Source: Cordylochernes scorpioides (Eukaryota; Arthropoda; Arachnida; Pseudoscorpiones; Chernetidae). Taken from it: a DNA stretch of 64,000 nucleotides. Positions 11,108-22,069 of this stretch are shown in pieces (the first letter of the stretch is position 1; the number at the start of each line of letters is the position of its first letter). Location of the stretch: the NCBI GenBank assembly GCA_030710605.1, contig CP092875.1, positions 71,055,746 through 71,119,745 of the forward strand, written 5' to 3'. The notes under the pieces were generated by a model, which was given only the letters and a program-made list of their open reading frames with translations, did not search any database and had not been told where the DNA came from. Both the position numbers and the translations under genes were made by a program.

Positions 11108-11622
11108 GATGACCCGCGCAACGCCCGGGTTTTACCCGATTAAATGTTTTTATTCAAATACTATTCGTTACAATTATAAATTGGCGCCGTGGATGTCACA
11201 CTTGTGAAACGTCCCGCTGCAAACTTTGTGTCTGAGAAGCGATATTTTTTATAGGAAGATGATCTGGCTTTTGTTTTCTGCTCGAATGAATCTTTTTCTG
11301 TTAGAATTTTGTTCCTGCGTACAAAATAATGAACTGGTTTAACCCGTTGTCTCTGCTTTTTGGAATTTTTCCCGATATAATTTTGTATCTGATAATCAAA
11401 CATGATACAGCAATATCGTCATCATCATTTTCTGACTAAAAATATATAGTTTTAATAATTGATTTATATATATTTTTAAATAGCCTATCGTCTTCTCCGT
11501 ATTTTTTACCAATGTATGGAAATTTTGGTTTGAATTAGTTAACTACTGCGAATTTGTATACCGACATACAAATAAACATACAAACAGACAAACATACAAA
11601 CATTCATTTTTATATATAGAGA
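11108..11622 (-). mobile_element. Non-autonomous Helitron, second type, copy 1
   Basis: On the minus strand it begins TCTCTATATATAAAAATGAA followed by a TTTGTATG/TTTGTCTG run, and ends in the hairpin CCCGGGCGTTGCGCGGG near 11115. The terminal CTAG is degenerate. A matching copy is 13383-13903. No protein. Confidence 0.65.
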
Positions 11623-12512
11623 TTTACTCTTCATTGTTGGCTTTTTATATTATATTTACTCTTCATTGTTGGCTTTTTATCTTACATTCACTCTTCATTG
11701 TTGGCTTTTTATATTATATTTACTCTTCATTGTTGGCTTTTTATCTTACATTCATTCTGTTGGCTTTTTATATTACATTTACTCTTCATTGTTGGCTTTT
11801 TATCTTACATTCACTCTTCTTTGTTGGCTTTTTATATTATATTTACTCTTCATTGTTGGCTTTTATCTTACATTCATTCTTCATTGTTGGCTTTTTATAT
11901 TACATTTACTATTCATTGTTGGCTTTTTATCTTACATTCACTCTTCATTGTTGGCTTTTTATCTTACATTCATTCTTCATTGTTGGCTTTTTATATTACA
12001 TTCACTCTTCATTGTTGGCTTTTTATCTTACATTCATTCTTCATTGTTGGCTTTTTATATTACATTTACTCTTCATTGTTGGCTTTTTATCTTACATTCA
12101 CTCTTCATTGTTGGCTTTTTATATTATATTTACTCTTCATTGTTGGCTTTTTATCTTACATTTATTTTTCATTGTTGGCTTTTTATATTACATTTACTCT
12201 TCATTGTTTGCTTTTTATCTTACATTCACTCTTCATTGTTGGCTTTTTATATCATATTTACTCTTCATTGTTGGCTTTTTATCTTACATTCATTCTTCAT
12301 TTTTGGCTTTTTATATTATATTTACTCTTCAATGTTGGCTTTTTATCTTACATTTATTCTTCATTGTTGGCTTTTTATATTATATTTACTCTTCATTGTT
12401 GGCTTTTTATCTTACAATTATTCTTCATTGTTGGCTTTTTATATTACATTTACTCTTTATTGTTGGCTTTTTACTTACATTAATTCTTCATTGTTGGCTT
12501 TTTATATTATAC
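11623..12512 (+). repeat. 32-bp minisatellite, array 2
   Basis: About 28 copies of the same 32-bp monomer, starting directly at the 5' end of the preceding Helitron. All three plus frames are open for 260-290 codons for the reason given for array 1; the predicted proteins are Phe/Leu/Ile/His repeats with no biological support. Confidence 0.9.
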
Positions 12513-12860
12513 TAATGATGATGCGCGCGCATCCGTGACAGAACCGGCCGGCCAATGATGGTCGTGACTATATATGTTGAATTCCAAATTGTACCTTATC
12601 AGTAGCTTTGGTCTTATTACCTTCTAATCTATAATCCAAATTATTTGGATAATGATAATGATCATAATGATGATGCGCGCGCATCCGTGACAGAACCGGC
12701 CGGCCCATGACGGTCGTGACTATATATGTTGATAATAAAATAATATAATAATTATTATTATTATCATTAGATAATGATAATGATCATAATGATGATGCGC
12801 GCGCATACCGTGACAGCTGATGAGGAATTGAGGAAAAACGGTCGTGACTATATATGTTGA
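12513..12860 (+). repeat. GCGC-core repeats with ATT/AAT microsatellites
   Basis: Three copies of the GCGC core and CGGTCGTGACTATATATGTT tail, separated by TAATAATAAT-type tracts and the palindromic GATAATGATAATGATCAT. Noncoding. Confidence 0.75.
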
Positions 12861-13201
12861 CTAGACGAATGGCCCGGGCAACGCCCGGGTTTTACCCGAG
12901 TGCGTATATATTTTAAAAATGTTTTAATTAAAATATTATTCGTTACAATTATAAATTGGCGCCGTGGATGTCTCTCTTGTGAAACGTCCCCGCCCCAAAC
13001 TATTTGTGTCTTGAAAATATAAAAATAATGTGAACGAAAAAATATGTCCAGGGTAGCCTAGGGGTCATGGCATCTGCCCGGTAAGCGGAAGGTCGTGGGT
13101 TCGATTCCCATCCCTTGACACTTTTTTTTATTTTATCCATTCTGACCAAAAATCTAAACGTGAACTTCACACAGAGAGAATAAGGCAATTATATAAGTAG
13201 A
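12861..13201 (-). mobile_element. Non-autonomous Helitron carrying a tRNA-Thr-like gene, copy 2
   Basis: 341 bp, the same length and structure as 10582-10922: CTAG at the left end, hairpin CCCGGGCAACGCCCGGG, and 5' TC at the right. The surrounding blocks are duplicated too, so this copy may have arisen by local duplication rather than a second insertion. Confidence 0.75.
13047..13119 (+). tRNA. tRNA-Thr(GGT)-like gene inside a Helitron, copy 2
   Basis: Same cloverleaf as 10770-10842, with two visible base changes (D loop TAGGGG, variable loop GGTC). Anticodon GGT, C at position 33, T-run after the 3' end. Confidence 0.6.
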
Positions 13202-13382
13202 TAATCCAAATTGTGCCTTATCACACACTATTTTTTTATTTGGCCTTATTACCTTGTGTTTATAATCTATGACGTAAATGCCGGCGGCGCGCGGCCTGTT
13301 GGCTGCCGGGCGAGCACGTGACCTCCCTGTGCGCGCGCATCCGTGACAGAACCGGCCCATGACGGTCGTGACTATATATATA
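13202..13382 (-). repeat. GC-rich CACGTG module, copy 2
   Basis: Same module as 10923-11107: AT-rich arm, GGCGGCGCGCGGCC-like core, CGAGCACGTGACC and the GCGC core. Confidence 0.7.
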
Positions 13383-13903
13383 CGAATGACCCGGGCAACG
13401 CCCGTGTTTTACCCGATTGAATATTTTTATTCAAATACTATTTGTTACAATTATAAATTGGAGCCGTGGATGTCACTCTTGTGAAACGTCCCGCTGCAAA
13501 CTTTGTGTCTGAGAAGCGATATTTTTATAGAAAGATGATCTGGCTTTTGTTTTCTGCTCGAATGAATGTTTTTCTGTTTAGAATTTTGTTCCTGCGTACA
13601 AAAAAATGAACTGGTTTCACCCGTGGTCTCTGCTTTTTGGAATTTTTCCCGATATAATTTTGTATCTGATAATCAAACATGATACAGCAATATCGTCATC
13701 ATCATTTTCTGACTAAAAATATATAGTTTTTAATAATTGATTTACATATATTTTTAAATAGCCTATCGTCTTCCCCGTATTTTTTACCTATGTATGGAAA
13801 TTTTAGTTTGAATTAGTGAACTACTGCGAATTTGTATACAGGACATACAAACAAACATACAAATAGACAAACATACAAACATTCATTTTTATATATATAG
13901 AGA
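13383..13903 (-). mobile_element. Non-autonomous Helitron, second type, copy 2
   Basis: About 520 bp, near-identical to 11108-11622, with the hairpin at the left end and the TCTCTATATATA-type 5' end at the right, directly against array 3. Confidence 0.65.
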
Positions 13904-14735
13904 TTTACTCTTCATTGTTGGCTTTTTATATTATATTTACTCTTCATTGTTGGCTTTTTATATTATATTTACTCTTCATTGTTGGCTTTTTATCTTACAT
14001 TCATTCTTCATTGTTGGCTTTTTATATTACATTTAATATTCATTGTTGGCTTTTTATCTTACATTCACTCTTCATTGTTGGCTTTTTATCTTACATTCAT
14101 TCTTCATTGTTGGCTTTTTATATTACATTCACTCTTCATTGTTGGCTTTTATCTTACATTCATTCTTCATTGTTGGCTTTTTATATTACATTTACTCTTC
14201 ATTGTTGGCTTTTTTGTCTTACATTCACTCTTCATTGTTGGCTTTTTATATTATATTTACTCTTCATTGTTGGCTTTTTATCTTACATTTATTCTTCATT
14301 GTTGGCTTTTTATATTACATTTACTCTTCATTGTTGGCTTTTTATCTTACATTCATTCTTCATTGTTGGCTTTTTGTATCATATTTACTCTTCATTGTTG
14401 GCTTTTTATCTTACATTCATTCTTCATTGTTGGCTTTTTATATTATATTTACTCTTCATTGTTGGCTTTTTATCTTACATTTATTCTTCATTGTTGGCTT
14501 TTTATATTATATTTACTCTTCATTGTTGGCTTTTTATTTTACATTTATTCTTCATTGTTGGCTTTTTATATTACATTTACTCTTTATTGTTGGCTTTTTA
14601 TCTTACATTCATTCTTCATTGTTGGCTTTTTATATCATATTTACTCTTCATTGTTGGCTTTTTAAATTACATTCATTCTTCATTGTTGCTTTTTAAATTA
14701 CATTCATTCTTCATTGTTGGCTTTTTATATTATAC
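13904..14735 (+). repeat. 32-bp minisatellite, array 3
   Basis: About 26 copies of the 32-bp monomer. Open in all three plus frames as an artefact. Same right flank (TACTAATGATGATGCGCGCG) as arrays 1 and 2. Confidence 0.9.
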
Positions 14736-14978
14736 TAATGATGATGCGCGCGCATCCGTGACAGCGATGAGGAATTGAGGAGATGAGGAATTGAGGAAAG
14801 ACGGTCGTGACTATATATGTTGATGGATAATAATAATATAATAATAATAATAATAATTAATATAATAATAATAATAATTATTATTATCATTAGATAATGA
14901 TAATGATCATAATGATGATGCGCGCGCATCCGTGACAGAACCGGCCGGTCCATGACGGTCGTGACTATATATGTTGAT
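14736..14978 (+). repeat. GCGC-core repeats
   Basis: Two copies of the GCGC core with the CGGTCGTGACTATATATGTT tail and an AAT-rich microsatellite between. Confidence 0.7.
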
Positions 14979-15264
14979 ATACGAATGACCCGGGCAACGC
15001 CCGGGTTTTACCCGATTAAATGCTTTTATTCAAATACTATTCGTTACAATTATAAATTGGCGCCGTGGATGTCATTCTTGTATAATATATAAATGAGTTT
15101 TAAAAATTGTAAAAAAAAAAAAAAATGCATCGGCCGGGAATCGAACCCGGGCCGCCCGCGTGGCAGGCGAGCATTCTACCACTGAACCACCGATGGTTAT
15201 GAAAATTCCCATCCGTGAGCTTCAGACAAACAAACAGACAGAATAAGGCAAATATATAAGTAGA
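14979..15264 (-). mobile_element. Non-autonomous Helitron carrying tRNA-Gly, copy 1
   Basis: About 286 bp. On the minus strand it starts TCTACTTATATATTTGCC and ends in hairpin CCCGGGCGTTGCCCGGG, sharing its last 100 bp or so with the tRNA-Thr-carrying Helitrons. The terminal CTAG is missing or altered. A matching element in the opposite orientation is at 21792-22069. Confidence 0.7.
15126..15196 (-). tRNA. tRNA-Gly(GCC) inside a Helitron
   Basis: 71 nt. The body is a canonical eukaryotic tRNA-Gly: D arm, anticodon stem CTCGC/GCGGG with loop CTGCCAC (anticodon GCC, T33 present), T arm CCGGG-TTCGATT-CCCGG, 3' end CCGATGCA. The only clear defect is the first acceptor pair, C instead of the expected G. 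Its orientation is the same as the Helitron. A T-run follows on the minus strand (A-run at 15112-15125). Confidence 0.85.
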
Positions 15265-15680
15265 TTTACTCTTCAATTGTTGGCTTTTTATCTTACATTT
15301 ATTCTTCATTGTTGGCTTTTATATTAAATTACTCTTCATTGTTGGCTTTTTATCTTTCATTCATTCTTCATTGTTGGCTTTTTATATCATATTTACTCTT
15401 CATTGTTGGCTTTTTATCTTACATTCATTCTTCATTTTTGGCTTTTTATATTATATTTACTCTTCATTGTTGGCTTTTTATCTTACATTTATTCTTCATT
15501 GTTGGCTTTTTATATTATATTTACTCTTCATTGTTGGCTTTTTATCTTACATTTATTCTTCATTGTTAGCTTTTTATATTACATTTACTCTTTATTGTTG
15601 GCTTTTTATCTTACATTCATTCTTCATTGTTGGCTTTTTATCTTACATTCATTCATCATTGTTGGCTTTTTATATTATTC
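15265..15680 (+). repeat. 32-bp minisatellite, array 4
   Basis: About 13 copies of the 32-bp monomer with the usual right flank. Confidence 0.9.
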
Positions 15681-15908
15681 TAATGATGATGCGCGCGCAT
15701 CCGTGACAGAACCGGCCGGCCCATGACGGTCGTGACTATATATGTTGATATTCCAAATTGTACCTTATCAGTAGATTTGGTCTTATTACCTTCTAATCTA
15801 TAATCCGAATTATTTGGATAATGATAATGATCATAATGATGATGCGCGCGCATTCGTGACATGAGGAATTGTTGACGGTGGAAAGACGGTCGTGACTATA
15901 TATGTTGA
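15681..15908 (+). repeat. GCGC-core repeats
   Basis: Two GCGC cores with the usual tail, and a CCAAATTGTACCTTATC segment between. Confidence 0.7.
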
Positions 15909-16132
15909 CTAGACGAATAACCCGGGCAACGCCCGTGTTTTACCCGATTGAATGTTTTTATTCCAATACTATTTGTTACAATTATAAATTGGAGCCGTGG
16001 ATGTCACTCTTGTGAAACGTCCCGCTCCAAACTTTACATGTACATTAGGTCAGCTGGTATTACCCCTCATTTTCACCGCTAGAGGCGCGAGCGAATTGAC
16101 TTTTTGTAAATATACATAATTATAAAGATAGA
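15909..16132 (-). mobile_element. Short non-autonomous Helitron
   Basis: 224 bp, CTAG and hairpin at the left, 5' end TCTATCTTTATAATTATG at the right. Its middle (TTACATGTACATTAGGTCAG to GCTAGAGGCGCGAGCG) matches the reverse complement of 37750-37810, within the tRNA-Phe-carrying element. Confidence 0.6.
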
Positions 16133-16493
16133 AGCTTCTATAGAAGATAATGATCATAATGATGATGCGCGCATCCGTGACAGCGATGAGGAATTGAGGA
16201 AAGACGGTCGTGACTATATATGTTGATAATAATAAAATAATAATAATAATATAATAATAATAATTATTATTATTATCATTAGATAATGATAATGATCATA
16301 TGATGATGCGCGCGCATCCGTGACATGATTGACAGTGGAATGACGGTCGTGACTATATATGTTGATAATAATAAAATAATAATAATAATATAATAATAAT
16401 TATTATTATCATTAGATAATGATCATAATGATGATGCGCGCGCATCCGTGACATGATTGACGGTGGAAAGACGGTCGTGACTATATATGTTGA
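16133..16493 (+). repeat. GCGC-core repeats with AAT microsatellites
   Basis: Three tandem copies of the core plus tail, separated by (TAA)n tracts. No coding signal. Confidence 0.7.
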
Positions 16494-17166
16494 TAAAATT
16501 GAATATCTGTCTGTCTGTACTCTATAATTTCAAAACCATACATCCAATCGCCGGGAAATTTTGGGATTATATTAGGTATATCCCCGGAAGGTTTTTGAAA
16601 AATAATTTCCTAAATATCTAGAATATCCTTAGAGTTATTTGCAGATTTGTAGATTTAACTCGCAAGCAGCGCCACCATTGCGAAGATGTTAACAAGTTTT
16701 TTTTATCTATAAGTTTTATTATAACTAAGTTTATTATCTTAAAGATTATTTATCAAAAGTAAGATTATTTCAGGATGACACGGCAATTTATTTGAGACAA
16801 GAATAATGATACAATTCCAAGGTGAAGATACTATTCCTTTAACTTCCAATTACCGAGGGAACCAATTAATATTGATTTTATTCAACTTATCGAGTATTTT
16901 TCAAGGGACCGGGAAAAAATGTTCACTAGATAAAACGATGGTTTTGTAATGTTGAAAATTAGGAAAGACAAAATTCAGGATGACACAGCACACAGGGACT
17001 GGGAAAAAATGTTCACTTTATCAAGAGATTCAAATTTACGAGTTTCAAATTATAAAGATATATCTTCTTTTTTTTTATAAGTTTATAGAGAATTGTTTTA
17101 ACAAATGTTCGTTTGACAAACCTTTACTTGGGTAAAACCCCGGGCGAAGCTGGGTACATCCGCTAG
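16494..17166 (+). mobile_element. Helitron A1, first of a head-to-tail array
   Basis: The 5' end is slightly truncated (AAAATTGAATATCTGTCTG without the TCTATATA lead). It ends with hairpin CGGGCGAAGCTGGG, spacer and CTAG at 17163-17166. No Rep/helicase frame. Confidence 0.7.
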
Positions 17167-17834
17167 TCTATATATATATAAAATTGAATGTCTGTCTGTC
17201 TGTACTCTATAGATACAAAAACCATACATCCAATCGCCGTGTAATTTTGGGATATAATTGGGTATATCACCGGGAAGGTTTTTGAAAAATAATTTCATGA
17301 ATATCTTGAATATCCTTAGAGTTATTTGCAGATTTGTAGATTTAACTCGCAGACAGCGCCCCCATTGTGACGATGATAACAAGTTTTCTTATCACTAAGT
17401 TTGTTATCTTAAATATTATTTATCAAAAGTAAGATTATCTCAGGATGACACGGCAATTTATTTGAGACAAGAATAATGATACAATTCCAAGGCGAAGATA
17501 ATATTACTTTAACTTCCAATTACCGAGGGAACCAATTAATATTGATTTTATTCAACTTATCGAGTATTTTTCAAGGGACCGGGAAAAATGTTCACTAGAT
17601 AAAACTATGATTTTCTAATGTAGAAAATTAGGAAAGACAAAATTCAGGATGACACGGCACACAGGGACCGGGAAAAAATGTTCACTTTATCGAGAGATTC
17701 AAATTTACGAGTTTCACAAATTATCAAAATATATCTTTTTTTTAATAGGTTTTTAGAGAATTGTTTTAACAAATGTTCGTTAGACAAACCTTTACTCGGG
17801 TAAAACCTCGGGCGAAGCCGGGTACGTCCGCTAG
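17167..17834 (+). mobile_element. Helitron A2
   Basis: 668 bp. It starts TCTATATATATA on the base after the CTAG of A1 and ends CGGGCGAAGCCGGG, ACGTCCG, CTAG. Non-autonomous. Confidence 0.8.
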
Positions 17835-18528
17835 TCTATATATATAGAATTGAATGTCTGTCTGTCTCTACTCTATAGATTCAAAAACCATACATCCAAT
17901 CGCCGTGAAATTTTGGAATATTATTAGGTATATCCCCGGGAGGGTTTTTAAAAATAATATCTTGAATATCCTTTGAGTTATTTGCAGATTCGTAGATTTA
18001 ACTCGCAAGCAGCGCCACCATTGCGACGATGTTAACAAGTTTTTTTATCTATAAGTTTTTTTTATCTATATGTTTTATTATCACTAAGTTTATTATCTTA
18101 AAGATTATTTATCAAAAGTAAGATTATCTAAGGATGACACGGCAATTTTTTTGAGACAAGCATAATGATACAATTCCAAGGCGAAGATACTATTCCTTTA
18201 ACTTCCAATTACCAAGAGAACAAATTAATATTGATTTTATTCAACTTATCGAGTATTTTTCGAAGGGACCGGGAAAAAATGTTCACTAGATAAAACGATG
18301 ATTTTGTAATGTAGAAAATTAGGAAAGACAAAATTCAGGATGACACGGCACACAGGGACAGGGAAAAAATGTTCACTTTATCGAGAAATTAAAATTAACG
18401 AGTTTCTCAAATTATCAAAATATATCTTCTTTTTTTTAATAAGTTTATAGAGAATTGTTTTAACAAATGTTCGTTAGACAAACCTTTACTCGGGTAAAAC
18501 CCCGGGCGAAGCCGGGTACATCCGCTAG
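17835..18528 (+). mobile_element. Helitron A3
   Basis: 694 bp, same ends, abutting A2 with no spacer. Contains a small internal duplication of a TTTTTTTATCTATAAG-like stretch. Confidence 0.8.
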
Positions 18529-19385
18529 TCTATATATATAAAATTGAATGTCTGTCTGTTTGTCTGTACTCTATAGATTCAAAAACCATACATCCAATCG
18601 CCGTGAAATATCGAGATATTATTAGGTATATCCCCGGGAAGGTTTTTGAAAAGTAATATCTTTAATATCTTGAATATCCTTAGAGTTATTTGCAGATTTG
18701 TAGATTTAACTCGCAAGAAGCGCCCTCATTGCGATGATGATAACAAGTTTTTTTTATCTATGAGTTTATTATCTTAAAAATTATTTATTAAAAGTAAGAT
18801 TTTCTACCTATTAATTGCGCACAAGTCAGAGTTAGTTTTATCATTTATCTACAACATATATATTGGGAGAATAGATAACATGATGATTTTGTAATGTAGA
18901 AAATTAGGAAAGACAAACTTCAGGATGACACGGCAATTTATTTGAGACAAGAATAATGATAATTAATATTGGTTTTATTCAACTTATCGAGTATTTTTCA
19001 AGGGACCGGGAAAAAATGTTCACTTTATCGAGAGATTCAAATTTACGAGTTTCAAATTATCAAAATATATATATTATTTTTTACATATGTTATATTCAAT
19101 GGCATTTATGTAGGGATAATTTTATTGTTAATTTTTATAATTTGATGTATTGTATACATTTGATCATTAATTAATTATTATTCAGGTATTAAAACTGCCT
19201 TTTTGTTCAAAGACAGCAACGTTTAAACGGGTACAGCTAGGTGGAGCAGATAATCAAACATAAAGTTATCTTGCCAAGTATAGATTCAGTAGGGATTGGA
19301 TGTTTTCTAGAATTGTTTTAACTAATGTTCGTTAGGTAAACTTTCACTAGGGTAAAATCCGGGCGAAGCCGGGTACATCCGCTAG
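18529..19385 (+). mobile_element. Helitron A4
   Basis: 857 bp, longest of the array, with about 200 bp of extra sequence near 18800-18900 and 19080-19310 not seen in its neighbours. Same 5' TC and 3' hairpin plus CTAG. Confidence 0.8.
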
Positions 19386-20059
19386 TCTATATATATAAAA
19401 TTGAATGTCTGTCTGTCTGTCTGTCAGTTTGTCTGTACTCTATATATTCAAAAACCATACATCCAATCGCCGTGAAAATTTGGGATATTATTAGGTATAT
19501 CCCCGGGAAGGTTTTTGAAAAATAATATCTTGAATATCCTTAGAGTTATTTGCAGATTTGTAGATTTAACTCGCAAGCAGCGCCCCCATTGTGACGATGA
19601 TAACAAGTTTTCTCATCACCAAGTTTGTTATCTTAAATATTATTTATCAAAAGTAAGATTATCTCAGGATGACACGGCAATTTATTTGAGACAAGAATAA
19701 TGATACAATTCCAAGGCGAAGATACTATTCCTTTAACTTCCAATTACCGAGGGAACCAATTAATATTGATTTTATTCAACTTATCGAGTATATTTTTCAA
19801 GGGACCGGGAAAAAATGTTCACTAGATAAAACGATGATTTTGTAATGTAGAAAATTAGGAAAGACAAAATTCAGGATGACACGGCACACAGGGACCGGGA
19901 AAAAATGTTCAGTTTATCGAGAGATTCAAATTTACGAGTTTCAAATTTTTAAAATATATCTTTTTTTTTATAAGTTTTTAGAGAATTGTTTTAACAAATG
20001 TTCGTTAGACAAACCTTTACTCGGGTAAAACCTCGGGCGAAGCCAGGTACGTCCGCTAG
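19386..20059 (+). mobile_element. Helitron A5
   Basis: 674 bp, same ends, abutting A4. Confidence 0.8.
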
Positions 20060-20611
20060 TCTATATATATAAAATTGAATGTCTGTCTGTCTGTACTCTA
20101 TAGATTCAAAAACCATACATCCAATCGCCGTGGAATTTTGGGATATTATTAGGTATATCACCGGGAAGGTGTTTGAAAAATAAATTCCTGAATATCTTGA
20201 ATATCCTTAGAGTTATTTGCATATTTGTAGATTTAACTCGCAAGCAGCGCCCCCAATGTGACGATGATAACAAGTTTTCTTATCACTAAGTTTGTTATCT
20301 TAAATATTATTTATCAAAAGTAAGATTATCTCAGGATGACACGGCAATGTGACACGGGAAAAAATGTTCACTAGATAAAACTATGATTTTCTAATGTAGA
20401 AAATTAGGAAAGACAAAATTCAGGATGACACGGCACACAGGGACCGGGAAAAAAATGTTCACTTTATCGAGAGATTCAAATTTACGAGTTTCAAATTATC
20501 TAAATATATCTTTTTTTTTTAAATAAGTTTTTAGAGAATTGTTTTAACAAATGTTCGTTAGACAAACATGCACTCGGGTAAAACCCGGGCGAAGCCGGGC
20601 ACATCCGCTAG
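20060..20611 (+). mobile_element. Helitron A6
   Basis: 552 bp, same ends. An internal deletion after GACACGGCAAT accounts for its shorter length compared with A5. Confidence 0.8.
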
Positions 20612-21141
20612 TATATATATAAAAATGAATGTATGTGTGTCTGTCTGTCCTTTATGCCTGACCAAACCACTCATTGGAACGCCATGAAACTTTGGGAAGT
20701 TATTTAGTATAGTACTGGGAAGGTTTCTAGCAAATAAAATTTTGAAATAACTTTTCTTCTAAAAATAATCAACAACAATATTCTAATTTTTCTGTTATAA
20801 TTCAACAATCTGCTCTAATATTATCATGATGATATGTTGATTTTGTAATGTAGAAAATTAGGAAAGACAAAATTCAGGATGACACGGCAATTTATTTGAG
20901 ACAAGAATAATGATACAATTCCAAGGCAAGATACTATTCCTTTAACTTCCAATTACCGAGGGAACCAATTAATATTGATTTTATTCAACTTATCGAGTAT
21001 TTTTAAAGGGACCGGGAAAAAATGTTCACTTTATCGAGAGATTCGTTAGACAAACCTTTACTCGGGTAAAACCCGGGCGAAGCCGGGTACATCCATACAA
21101 GAATAATGATACAATTCCAAGGCAAGATACTATTCCTTTAA
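20612..21141 (+). mobile_element. Helitron A7, different subtype, 3' truncated
   Basis: It starts TATATATATAAAAATGAATG, with the TGTATGTGTG lead and the CCTGACCAAACCACTCATTG segment also seen at 45877-46376 and 57674-58361. The 3' hairpin (CGGGCGAAGCCGGG) is followed by ACATCC, then a second start of the internal sequence (ACAAGAATAATGATACAATT) that breaks off at about 21141. The element at 57674-58361 carries the same internal duplication to completion, so this copy is truncated. Confidence 0.7.
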
Positions 21142-21791
21142 TAAGAAAATAGACATATTAGGTGATTTGAGCTGAATATTTTAGCATAGTTTTCTTCGAA
21201 CAGGGTAAAATGTTTTATTAATTGTGCGCTATATCTTTTGACAGGATATTTCCCATCAAATATTTTTCTGCTGTGATAGAATACCTTTTTTATAATCACT
21301 ATTTGCATAAATTTTATAAAGGATTTCAAAATTTAACATTTATTGTTTTTTTAAAAATAAGATCTAGTACACATAAAGTTACTGAACATATTATTCACAC
21401 AATAGCAATGTCCATCGTTTTAATATTTACAAATATTTCCAAATATAAAAATAATATCAAATTGCATTGTAATTGTGAGTGAGCAAGTAAAAAGGAAAGC
21501 AAATATTTATATAGAAACGTTTAACAAGGCGCTTTAAATTACTAAAGTTAAAATAAAAGTGTAGGGTGGTAGCGTTCATCATATATTTATATAATTCGAT
21601 AAAAATAATCCCTTGAATCAATATTAAAATAAAAACATAAATCCTCCAGGGAAAAGATTCCTTTAAAAGAATCTTTTCCCTGGAGGATTTATGTTTTTAT
21701 TTTTAATTTATATAATTGATGAATAATTTATAGTAAAACCTAATAGCTTGATAATCAATTTCATTTGATTTGCGTTGGGTTTAGTTCAAAA
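21142..21791. repeat. Kinase-unit spacer, older copy (first part)
   Basis: Noncoding. It matches 1280-1630 and 46790-47040 with more divergence than those show to each other (for example the GAGTGAGCAAGT stretch and CCTAATAGCTTGATAATCAATTT). It is interrupted by the hairpin at 21597-21706. Confidence 0.6.
21597..21706. repeat. Insertion containing a perfect 35-bp inverted repeat
   Basis: Arms 21626-21660 and 21669-21703 are exact reverse complements with an 8-nt loop (CTTTAAAA). The 110-bp block is flanked on both sides by the 11-bp repeat TTTATATAATT, and the paralogous spacers lack it. This suggests a small hairpin transposon with an 11-bp target duplication. The family is unknown. Confidence 0.65.
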
Positions 21792-22069
21792 TCTACTTAT
21801 ATATTTGCCTTATTCTGTCTGTTTGTCTGAAGCTCACGGATGGGATTTTTCATAACCATCGGTGGTTCAGTGGTAGAATGCTCGCCTGCCACGCGGGCGG
21901 CCCGGGTTCGATTCCCGGCCGATGAATTTTTTTTTTTTTTTACAATTTTTAAAATTTATATATTATACAAGAATGACATCCACGGCGCCAATTTATAATT
22001 GTAACGAATAGTATTTGAATAAAAGCATTTTAATCGGGTAAAACCCGGGCGTTGCCCGGGTCATTCGTA
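21792..22069 (+). mobile_element. Non-autonomous Helitron carrying tRNA-Gly, copy 2
   Basis: It starts TCTACTTATATATTTGCC and ends near 22069 with hairpin CCCGGGCGTTGCCCGGG and TCATTCG; the CTAG is not preserved. It is the plus-strand counterpart of 14979-15264. Confidence 0.7.
21856..21926 (+). tRNA. tRNA-Gly(GCC) inside a Helitron, copy 2
   Basis: Same as 15126-15196: anticodon loop CTGCCAC, intact D and T arms, first acceptor base C. The 3' end reads CCGATGAA, so the terminal pair differs from copy 1. It is followed directly by a long T-run, a Pol III terminator. Confidence 0.85.

Noticed and set aside
13000-13188. Minus frame containing a GWESNPRPSAYRADA peptide
   Set aside because: That peptide is the antisense translation of the tRNA-Thr-like gene, a common annotation artefact.
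9731-15706. Long open frames of 160-293 codons rich in Phe, Leu, Ile and His
   Set aside because: They lie wholly in the 32-bp minisatellite, exist in all three plus frames at once, and follow from the period and the lack of stops in the monomer.
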